Source: Planctomycetota bacterium (GTDB lineage: Bacteria; Planctomycetota; MHYJ01; JACQXL01). Taken from it: a stretch of DNA of 11,424 nt. Where the stretch lies: assembly GCA_016208805.1 (NCBI GenBank), contig JACQXL010000111.1:1-11424 (forward strand). Direction: 5' to 3'. Positions 6,948 to 11,424 of the stretch are shown here, piece by piece (positions within the stretch are counted from its first letter, which is position 1; the number at the start of each line of letters is the position of its first letter). Made by a program: the position numbers and the translations under genes. A model generated the notes under the pieces. It worked only from the letters and a program-made list of their open reading frames with translations. It made no database searches and was not told the origin of the DNA.

Positions 6948-7841
6948 ATGATATTCTATATTTTACGCAATTTTATCTTGTCCGTCCTAATTGGATTGAC
7001 TGCGTTAGGTGATATTATTACCTTGAACTCTGGAGAAAAGAATACTTCACCAGGGCGGGTAATTGAAGGCAGATTAATTGAATCTAATGACAAACATATT
7101 ATTATGGAAACCTTTGGCGGCAGAAGAACTATCCCCCGCCAAAGGATATCTCAACATAACATAAAACAGGTCAGCGCTTTTGAGAAATACGAGAAACAAA
7201 TAGATTCTCTGGGCAAAGATGCCAACATAGAACTTGAACCGGAAAATAAATCTCTATCCGAAACGGTTACTTCTTTGCTTAAAAGTTTAGATAGACAGGA
7301 AAAAGCATATTTAGAGAACCTGCCCAAACCGAGGGCAATAATTCTTCGGGTTGGCGTAAGACAAGGCGACCTTTCCAAGGAAGAAATAGAGAGATTGGTT
7401 AATGTAGTCAAAAAAGCCGCACAACTTTTAAGCCGCATCTCGGTCAAACAAATTTATCTCTCAGAAGTAATATTTACTATTCCAAGTAATACCGGAGACC
7501 TTGTTTTTGATAAAACATTTACCGGTGTTCCTAATGGTTGGTCAAATATTCCGATAGGCGTGAAGGACTGGTGGGCGCCTCTTATCGTTCATGAATTGGG
7601 ACACTCCAACCTGACACTCCCGGATGATGATAATGCTGCGGCTGGAGGCGAATATGGCAAAGGACCTTATCCCTGTATTATGGCACACAACTATGACCAA
7701 GGTTATGGGTTATGCTGCCAGAAAAAATTAAACCTGGGCCAGTTTGGTAAATTCTCTGACTTGCTGGAAGAAGAAATTCCTGAACCGCCCCAGACAAAAA
7801 TAACTATTAATTATCCCGGAAAGGAACCAAAGCCCAAATAA
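6948..7841 (+). CDS. Putative exported zinc metalloprotease with N-terminal SH3-like segment
   Basis: The chosen start gives 297 residues. AGGA lies 9 nt upstream, and the protein then opens directly with a hydrophobic signal (MIFYILRNFILSVLIGLTAL). An in-frame ATG at 6909 would add 13 residues before the signal and has no ribosome site. Residues 21-68 (DIITLNSGE, then GRLIESNDKHIIMET and GGRRTIPRQRI) match a small beta-barrel pattern often seen in planctomycete exported proteins. A charged helical linker follows. The catalytic candidate is VHELGHS, with HExxH at 215-219, then LPDDD (224-228) as possible third ligand and PCIMAHN (242-248) resembling a metzincin Met-turn. The spacing is not the exact HExxHxxGxxH/D, so the family is uncertain. 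Composition is AT-rich like the upstream hydrolase gene. Metalloprotease activity is inferred from these motifs. Confidence 0.75.
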   Translation: MIFYILRNFILSVLIGLTALGDIITLNSGEKNTSPGRVIEGRLIESNDKHIIMETFGGRRTIPRQRISQHNIKQVSAFEKYEKQIDSLGKDANIELEPENKSLSETVTSLLKSLDRQEKAYLENLPKPRAIILRVGVRQGDLSKEEIERLVNVVKKAAQLLSRISVKQIYLSEVIFTIPSNTGDLVFDKTFTGVPNGWSNIPIGVKDWWAPLIVHELGHSNLTLPDDDNAAAGGEYGKGPYPCIMAHNYDQGYGLCCQKKLNLGQFGKFSDLLEEEIPEPPQTKITINYPGKEPKPK

Positions 7842-7859
7842 AATAATTGGACCGGAATC

Positions 7860-7907
7860 GGGAATCCGGGGGAATCCGGGGACACGGGGAATCCGGGGAA
7901 TCCGGGG
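7860..7907 (+). repeat. G-rich tandem repeat / G-quadruplex motif
   Basis: Six G-tracts (7860-7862, 7868-7872, 7878-7881, 7886-7889, 7895-7898, 7904-7907) are separated by loops of 5, 5, 4, 5 and 5 nt. The repeating word is GGGGAATCC, interrupted once by GGGGACAC. It lies on the coding strand 18 bp after the metalloprotease stop. The pattern satisfies the usual G-quadruplex rule with tracts to spare. Confidence 0.75.
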
Positions 7908-7934
7908 ACACATACGAATTTGGGATGCGTCCCC
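7904..7934. repeat. GGGGAC-type hairpin
   Basis: GGGGACACAT (7904-7913) pairs with ATGCGTCCCC (7925-7934) with one mismatch, across an 11-nt loop. It overlaps the last G-tract. It resembles the small hairpins mobilised in trans by IS200-like transposases, but no such transposase is in the window. Confidence 0.5.
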
Positions 7935-7953
7935 AGATTAGCCGGATAAGAAA

Positions 7954-7975
7954 TCCTGACACTTCGGTGTCGGGA
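7954..7975. repeat. GACAC-TTCG-GTGTC hairpin
   Basis: TCCTGACAC (7954-7962) and GTGTCGGGA (7967-7975) form a 9-bp stem with one G-U pair, closed by a TTCG loop in the stable C(UUCG)G context. The stem core GACAC/GTGTC recurs in the perfect hairpin at 9444-9466, so the two belong to related interspersed repeats. Confidence 0.55.
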
Positions 7976-8107
7976 TGCCCGATAACCCGTATAAAATCTC
8001 ACTTTTTTGACATTTCCGCTATAGTTTTCCGCCCTTCTTGCCGATATATAAATGGAAGGACAAGGGTGCTTTCCAGCGGCGACCTGATGGAAATCCCGCC
8101 TTGACCC

Positions 8108-8152
8108 CGCCTACGCCCCGCCAGAGGCGAGCAATGCTTCGGCGGGCAGGCG
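8108..8152. repeat. GC-rich imperfect inverted repeat
   Basis: CGCCTACGCCCCGCC (8108-8122) is largely complementary to GGCGGGCAGGCG (8141-8152) across an 18-nt loop. It is a typical GC-rich interspersed palindrome. Confidence 0.45.
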
Positions 8153-8193
8153 CGACGCCAAGCACGAGAGGGATATCGGGCACCAACACCAAT

Positions 8194-8232
8194 AAGGAGG
8201 TGTTCTGTATGTGGTCGCGCCACCGACGCTAA
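8194..8232 (+). other. Strong ribosome site and ATG opening a seven-codon frame
   Basis: AAGGAGGT (8194-8201) lies 7 nt before ATG 8209-8211, the best ribosome binding site in this part of the window. The frame it opens encodes only MWSRHRR before a TAA. One base over, the sequence reads protein-like, GRATDANGWDNDDDYSAEEQ, and runs without a stop into the downstream protein. Either the ATG belongs to that gene and a +1 or -2 change lies right after it (ATGTGG, with a TG repeat), or this is a short leader peptide. Confidence 0.5.
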
Positions 8233-8305
8233 TGGTTGGGATAATGACGACGATTATTCCGCAGAGGAACAGTTTGAAAACCGCGTTTATCACGGCCAGG
8301 GGGGA

Positions 8306-8761
8306 GTGCCGTCTCAAAAAATCCCCAACCGCCTGTCGGATGTCATCCACCTGCTCAACCGTCTGCTCTCGCTCCATTGCCCTTTAGCCCGGAATGCCGA
8401 TGTCATCATCTCGCTTTATCACACCGGCTCAGTCCACCGGTCTATGGCGAAGTGCCGGTTGACCTTCGCCCGGATGAAAGATGTCCTGCGCCTCCTCAAA
8501 AATGAGTATCAGGACTTAAAAGCCCATACCCCGGATGGCGTCCGGACTTTTACCCTCAAGGAACTGGTCATGCTCATCGGCGGCATTTTATCTAAGGTGG
8601 TCATCCGCCCGATTCTCAAGACGCTCATCCAGGCCTATGACGATACAGATGGCGACTATAAAAAGATATGCGACAAATATCAGATACCGGTGCGCACCTA
8701 TCACTATTACCTGAATAAATACATCAAAAAACCCTATGTTGAATTTTGCGCCCAGCGCTAA
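8306..8761 (+). CDS. Small protein with predicted C-terminal helix-turn-helix, next to the 22-bp array
   Basis: From the first in-frame start (GTG 8306) this encodes 151 residues. The frame is open and protein-like well upstream, back to about 8213 (NGWDNDDDYSAEEQFENRVY), so the true N-terminus is probably longer and starts at the out-of-frame ATG 8209. The GTG itself has a G-run directly against it, too close for a normal ribosome site. The protein is basic and helical. LKELVMLIGGILSKVVIRPI (about 84-103) is a hydrophobic helix, and GDYKKICDKYQIPVRTYHYY (about 116-135) fits a helix-turn-helix in which VRTYHYYLNKYIKK would be the recognition helix. I do not recognise the family. Its stop is immediately followed by a 16-unit direct-repeat array, which makes a DNA-binding role for that array plausible but unproven. 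Confidence 0.65.
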   Translation: MPSQKIPNRLSDVIHLLNRLLSLHCPLARNADVIISLYHTGSVHRSMAKCRLTFARMKDVLRLLKNEYQDLKAHTPDGVRTFTLKELVMLIGGILSKVVIRPILKTLIQAYDDTDGDYKKICDKYQIPVRTYHYYLNKYIKKPYVEFCAQR

Positions 8762-9113
8762 TGTTATCGGTGGAATTATCCAGGGTTACCAGCAGGATTG
8801 ACCGCGGTTATGCCTGATTTTTAGAGGTGTTATCCGGCAAATCTGGTCTGGTTATCCCTAATTTTTAGGGACGTTATCCGGCAAATCTGGTCTGGTTATC
8901 CCTGATTTTTAGGGGCGTTATCCGGCAAATCTGGTCTGGTTATCCCTGATTTTTAGGGGTGTTATCCCTCAAATCTGGTCTGGTTATCCCTGATTTTTAG
9001 GGGTGTTACCCCCCAAATCCGGTCTGGTTATCCCTGATTTTTAGGGGTGTTATCCCTCAAATCTGGTCTGGTTATCCCCTGTTTTTAAGATGGTTATCCC
9101 CCACCCTCCCCCC
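8762..9113. repeat. Iteron-like array: sixteen 22-bp direct repeats arranged as 44-bp dimers
   Basis: Units begin at 8762 and every 22 bp after that up to 9092, without slippage. All sixteen keep GTTA at unit positions 2-5, and most keep GTTATCC. Unit tails alternate. Type A, in the odd units from 8806 to 9070, reads ATTTTTAGGGG, with variation in 8850 and 9070. Type B, in the even units from 8828 to 9048, reads AAATCTGGTCT. The first two units (8762, 8784) and the last (9092) are degenerate outside the core. In type A, CCCTGA and TTAGGG-like sequence can fold into a short hairpin, and unit 8850 has a perfect CCCTAA-TTT-TTAGGG. The period is close to two helical turns, so every core faces the same side of the DNA. 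The array does not code: the 22-bp period puts stops in all frames. There are no unique spacers, so it is not a CRISPR. It is best compared with plasmid iterons or operator arrays. Confidence 0.9.
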
Positions 9114-9120
9114 ACCCCCC
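9098..9120 (-). repeat. C-tract; minus strand is an ideal G-quadruplex motif
   Basis: On the minus strand the tracts are G6, T, G6, A, G3, T, G5. That gives four tracts of three or more G with single-base loops, the most stable parallel quadruplex class. It starts inside the last 22-bp unit and caps the array. Confidence 0.75.
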
Positions 9121-9211
9121 TGGCTGACCTATGGCAAAGGGACGGCTATTCCGACCAGGTCAAAATCCACAACACTTTGTATTATTTGAGGTTATAAAAA
9201 GCTGCTATTTT

Positions 9212-9238
9212 GGGTTTGGCAATAGGTTGCCAAAACCC
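9212..9238. repeat. Hairpin upstream of the signal-peptide fragment
   Basis: GGGTTTGGCAA (9212-9222) pairs with TTGCCAAAACCC (9227-9238) with one bulge and a TAGG loop. It lies about 45 bp before the ATG at 9284 and could be a leader structure. No regulator is suggested by sequence. Confidence 0.4.
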
Positions 9239-9283
9239 CCATATATCAGGGAATCAAAAAGGTTCCCCGGAAGGATGGGGTTT

Positions 9284-9397
9284 ATGAGACGATTGATATT
9301 AGCGGTTCTGGTTATTCTATCGGGATATGCGATGTGGGATGTTGGTTACGAGCCACAGATTGCACAGATTAACGTTGTTGATTTCTCTAAGAACTGA
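9284..9397 (+). pseudogene. Orphan signal-peptide fragment, possible 5' end of the disrupted protease gene
   Basis: The ATG at 9284 follows AAGGA (9271-9275) at 8 nt and opens MRRLILAVLVILSGYAMWDV, a good signal peptide. It then continues for about 17 residues, QIAQINVVDFSKN at the end, and stops at 9397. The CACAGATTGCACAGATT in this tail (9354-9370) looks like a piece of the short-period intergenic repeats. About 135 bp of mostly repeat sequence separates it from a trypsin-like fragment that has lost its N-terminus. I infer that both were once one secreted protease gene, but no overlapping homology proves it. Confidence 0.4.
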
Positions 9398-9431
9398 ACT
9401 CTTGCGAAATGGGAAATAAACCACCCAAAAA

Positions 9432-9536
9432 GTGTCATTCTGAGTCCCGACACGGAGTGTCGGGACGAAGAATCTCGTCCCAAACCCTCATAAAATGCAG
9501 ATTCTTCACGGAGTTTACCCTGAGCGTAAGTAAATG
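9432..9536. mobile_element. Interspersed palindromic repeat (MITE-like) at the 5' side of the protease fragment
   Basis: It opens GTGTCATTCTGAG and contains a perfect 10-bp hairpin (GTCCCGACAC 9444-9453, GTGTCGGGAC 9457-9466, GGA loop). GAAGAATCT (9467-9475) is matched by AGATTCTTC (9499-9507), and the end is CCCTGAGCGTAAGTAAATGG. This TCATTCTGAG / GAAGAATCT layout is a common non-coding interspersed repeat form in environmental bacterial genomes. Its last bases supply the ATG at 9534 of the following fragment. No flanking duplication is clear. Confidence 0.6.
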
Positions 9537-9956
9537 GTAATCGTAGAACTATTCTATCCGGACAATATAGATATTCCGGCAACGGTTATCATTACAGATA
9601 CAATTAAGGATTTGGCGTTAATCAAACCGTCCCGGAAACTGCCTTATTCAGCGCATCTTGCAGATAAGGATTACAAGCCATACATTTTTACGCCGGTCTA
9701 TACCGTGGGCTGTTCTCTGGGCTTAGAGCCGCGTCCGTCATCCGGTCAAATCTGTGTAATCCATGGCTCCTATTGGGAGATATCATCACCCATCCTGCCC
9801 GGCAACTCCGGAGGTCCGGTCTTTAATGCCCGGACCTACGAGGTCATCGGCATTGCAGTTTGGGTCAGGACATACAACGGGCAGTTGATAACCACAATGG
9901 CCGGCATTGTGCCTATACAATCTATTTACGAGTTTATGGAAAAGTACACGGATTGA
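9534..9956 (+). pseudogene. Trypsin-like (HtrA/DegP-type) serine protease fragment lacking the catalytic His region
   Basis: The 140 residues match the second half of the Trypsin_2/HtrA protease domain. They include the catalytic Asp26 in KDLALIK, the strand VYTVGCSLGLEP, and the nucleophile Ser92 in LPGNSGGPVF, followed by VIGIAVWV. The usual preceding segment with GSG and the TNAHVV-type histidine is absent. A TAA sits immediately before the ATG, and the sequence upstream is an interspersed repeat. The ATG has no ribosome site. Without the histidine it cannot form a trypsin triad, so it is most likely a remnant whose 5' end was replaced by or lost around the repeat insertion. The last residues (YTD) and the stop lie in the next intergenic repeat. 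The gene downstream has its own strong ribosome site. Confidence 0.75.
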
Positions 9957-9999
9957 ACAGATAGAACAGATTTCCGTTAAATCAGTTTAATCCGTTTAC
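9944..9999. repeat. GTAAAC...GTTTAC palindromic repeat, copy 4 (left end GTACAC)
   Basis: The left end GTACACGGATTGAACAGAT is a variant of the usual GTAAAC start, and the right end is GTTTAATCCGTTTAC. The 56-bp element overlaps the last codons of the protease fragment and stops 3 bp before the Shine-Dalgarno sequence of the next gene. Confidence 0.65.
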
Positions 10000-10014
10000 A
10001 GGAAGGAGGACTTT

Positions 10015-10557
10015 ATGAAAAAGGATTTTGGAATCTGCAAGGAGTGCGGACAACTAATCAGTCCGTTCAAGTGGGCAGTTGAAAACTGGCTGTGCGAGCG
10101 ATGCGACCGGGAACGGTTCCCGTCCTATTATTACGAGCCGCCGGATGACCCCCTGGCGCATCTCTTTAGCAGTTACATATCGGATGATGGTTCATACCGG
10201 TTCCTGACCGAACACCTTTACCAAAAACCGCATCTCTATGAGGTCTGTTTCCGGGAAGTCCGGCCTTACATCAAGTTCCTGCAGTGTTTTGACGGGCTGA
10301 CCCATCTGCTCAAGTTCCTGAAGACGAAAGATAATGACTTCCGGGATACCATCGCCGGCAGCCGGGCCAAACTCAAATCCGATTTGATTGGACTGGGCAA
10401 ATCTAATCGGTATCTGCGGCCGGCCGTTATCAGCGTCCTTCTTTTCGTCTGCCGGGACGAACTCAAGCGGAAAGGCACCAGGGGCGAGAAATTCAGCAAT
10501 GCCTATTACGAACTCATAAGTCAAATCGGTAATTCCGCTCAGAGCTCGGCGGAGTAG
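10015..10557 (+). CDS. Zinc-ribbon protein of unknown function
   Basis: A 180-residue soluble protein. The start is secure: AAGGAGGA (10003-10010) lies 4 nt before the ATG. The N-terminus has two CxxC knuckles (Cys8/Cys11 and Cys27/Cys30, in ICKECG and LCERCDRERF), a probable zinc ribbon. An acidic/aromatic linker (YYYEPPDDPL) leads to a helical domain with HLYEVCFREVRPYIKFLQCF and LKSDLIGLGKSNRYLRPAVI. No enzyme motif is visible and I do not recognise the family. It lies between two GTAAAC...GTTTAC repeats, in the same direction as the next gene 88 bp downstream, and could be co-transcribed with it. A nucleic-acid or protein-binding role is only suggested by the ribbon. Confidence 0.8.
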   Translation: MKKDFGICKECGQLISPFKWAVENWLCERCDRERFPSYYYEPPDDPLAHLFSSYISDDGSYRFLTEHLYQKPHLYEVCFREVRPYIKFLQCFDGLTHLLKFLKTKDNDFRDTIAGSRAKLKSDLIGLGKSNRYLRPAVISVLLFVCRDELKRKGTRGEKFSNAYYELISQIGNSAQSSAE

Positions 10558-10579
10558 CCGTTGAACACAAACCCTATGA

Positions 10580-10619
10580 GTAAACTGATTAATCGGTTCA
10601 ATCCGTTTAATCCGTTTAC
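10580..10619. repeat. GTAAAC...GTTTAC palindromic repeat, copy 5
   Basis: It begins GTAAACTGATTAATCGGTTC and ends TCCGTTTAATCCGTTTAC. At 40 bp it is the shortest copy, close to a minimal hairpin. It lies 22 bp after the zinc-ribbon gene stop and 13 bp before the next ribosome site. Confidence 0.7.
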
Positions 10620-10645
10620 TGAAAGGTAGATTGGAGGTGATTGAA

Positions 10646-11424
10646 ATGTTTGACAAGAAGTTTGAGTCAAAGTTGTATCCGTCGCCTACCGAGGTGGCCG
10701 CCGATATGCCGGAGCGCTGGATGGAGACGTTGATTAACAACGCCCAGCGTCTGTTTGACCGGCTGATAGCCAAGGCGCCCGATGCCGGCACATTCAACAA
10801 GGTGATTGCTGAACCGTCCAGCCGTGAGTACGAGGACGTGCTCAATCCGGCCAGGCGCAGCAAGAAAGGCCACACGGTCCAGGAAAGCAAGGCGCTCCGA
10901 ACCAGCAAACTCCTGGAGGTCTATGACTACTGGGTCCAGCGGCTGACCAGGGTCTTTGGTAACGGCGCCCAGTTGTTCAAGGAGGCGGTCACCAACGCCA
11001 AGAGTTGGTGGGCCCAACAGATGGCTAAGGTGCTCAGGTTCACCGGTGACCGGGTCCGTGGTCGGCGCCTCGCGCCGATTGCCGCGGCCTATCTGGCCGG
11101 CGACCAACGCGCCCGTCAATGGGCCGGACCGGGCGACACCGCCGATGGTAATCCCTATGATATTACCAGAGACGGCGAAACGTCCGCATTCAAGGCCGCA
11201 TTTGAAGGTCGGCTCGTCCAGGGTGGTACACTTATTATCGCTTCAGATAATCAGGCGGGTATCATTCTGGCGCAGAATGAGATCAATATGAACAGTCTGA
11301 ACGGGTTCCGTGACACGGCCAAGGCCGACGCCTTTGTGCTCACGCCCGCGGCGGATAAGTGTTTCTGCCTCTGGAGAGTGGATGACGAAGGCCAACTCTA
11401 CCTGCATACCCAGGTCGGTATCAC
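10646..11424 (+). CDS. Unrecognised protein, 3'-truncated by window edge
   Basis: An open frame from ATG 10646, with GGAGGTGA (10633-10640) 5 nt upstream, runs off the window after 259 residues. It begins MFDKKFESKLYPSPTEVAAD. The first 170 residues are helical and highly charged (for example TVQESKALRTSKLLEVYDYW and NAKSWWAQQMAKVLRFTGDR). From about residue 175 the pattern changes to beta-rich sequence (GRLVQGGTLIIASDNQAGII, later KCFCLWRVDDEGQLYLHTQV). No signal peptide, membrane segment or known motif is visible. GC content is at the level of the left-hand genes. It follows the zinc-ribbon gene and may be in one operon with it. A long antisense frame over the same region reads as low-complexity and is a shadow. 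Confidence 0.75.
   Translation, partial: MFDKKFESKLYPSPTEVAADMPERWMETLINNAQRLFDRLIAKAPDAGTFNKVIAEPSSREYEDVLNPARRSKKGHTVQESKALRTSKLLEVYDYWVQRLTRVFGNGAQLFKEAVTNAKSWWAQQMAKVLRFTGDRVRGRRLAPIAAAYLAGDQRARQWAGPGDTADGNPYDITRDGETSAFKAAFEGRLVQGGTLIIASDNQAGIILAQNEINMNSLNGFRDTAKADAFVLTPAADKCFCLWRVDDEGQLYLHTQVGI

Larger units (their letters stand above)
7842..8193. other. Gene-poor, repeat-rich spacer
   Basis: I see no convincing gene here. Short open frames on both strands read through the repeats and have no family-like sequence. The stretch is a mosaic of a G-rich tandem motif (7860-7907), three hairpins (7904-7934, 7954-7975, 8108-8152) and plain sequence between them. A TTGACA at 8007-8012 has no partner -10 box at a workable distance. 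Confidence 0.6.

Noticed and set aside
8007..8012. TTGACA as a promoter for the helix-turn-helix gene
   Set aside because: The only TATAGT-like box is 7 bp downstream, too close, and nothing suitable lies 16-18 bp away.
8038..8232. 64-residue open frame starting MPIYKWKDKG
   Set aside because: The start resembles small FmdB-type zinc ribbons, but no CxxC pairs follow. The frame runs through a GC-rich inverted repeat and the ribosome site of the next gene.
8762..9113. CRISPR array
   Set aside because: There are no unique spacers. The tails alternate between only two sequences, and the 22-bp unit is continuous. No cas genes are in the window.
8762..9113. Cluster of DnaA boxes
   Set aside because: The core GTTATCC shares TTATC with the DnaA box, but the CACA end is absent in every unit.
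9131..9283. Upstream extension of the signal-peptide fragment to ATG 9131
   Set aside because: There is no ribosome site, the frame passes through a hairpin, and it would put about 50 unlikely residues before the signal peptide.
10192..10908. 238-residue minus-strand open frame
   Set aside because: It lies antisense to two plus-strand genes with strong ribosome sites and crosses their intergenic repeat. Its sequence has no family-like segments.

Overview
The window looks like a bacterial chromosome segment, most likely from an uncultured planctomycete or a relative in the PVC group. The basis is gene content recognised by eye: an MGDG-synthase-like glycosyltransferase, a MutL/GlmL-type ATPase, a secreted squalene-cyclase-like toroid protein, and several exported hydrolases of unknown substrate. 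No rRNA, tRNA or other firm taxonomic marker is present, so this placement is tentative.

Left part (1-4250). A plus-strand glycosyltransferase gene enters from the left edge. It carries a 73-bp palindromic element inserted exactly in frame, and further on it is broken by a frameshift with an apparent internal deletion. It abuts, tail to tail, a four-gene minus-strand block. In transcription order this block holds an isoprenylcysteine-methyltransferase-like membrane protein, a small two-helix membrane protein that appears frameshifted, a 114-residue conserved-looking protein and the GlmL-type ATPase. Each gap in the block, and the region upstream of its first gene, contains a short palindromic repeat. 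Four of the window's six such repeats are here. Most run from GTAAAC to GTTTAC and are built from GATT/AATC words spaced mostly 9 bp apart.

Middle part (4200-7850). A sigma70-like promoter drives a secreted toroid protein. Two visibly AT-richer genes follow for exported proteins: an alpha/beta hydrolase with an intact catalytic triad and a putative zinc metalloprotease with HELGH and a Met-turn-like motif.

Right part (7850-11424). A gene-poor, repeat-rich stretch contains a G-quadruplex motif and several hairpins. It precedes a gene for a small protein with a predicted C-terminal helix-turn-helix, whose best start site is out of frame. Directly after that gene's stop codon lies the most striking object in the window: sixteen consecutive 22-bp units (8762-9113), all keeping a GTTAtCC core. 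Their tails alternate between two types, giving a 44-bp higher-order repeat. The array ends in a C-tract whose complement is an ideal G-quadruplex. The arrangement resembles an iteron or operator array beside its own DNA-binding protein, but that role is inference. Beyond it lie a trypsin-like protease remnant whose 5' region is occupied by an interspersed repeat, a zinc-ribbon protein of unknown function, and an unrecognised gene running off the right edge.

Overall, an ordinary gene backbone is heavily colonised by several families of small palindromic repeats. Three genes look damaged and a fourth (8306-8761) has a start problem, which could be real decay or, in part, consensus errors.
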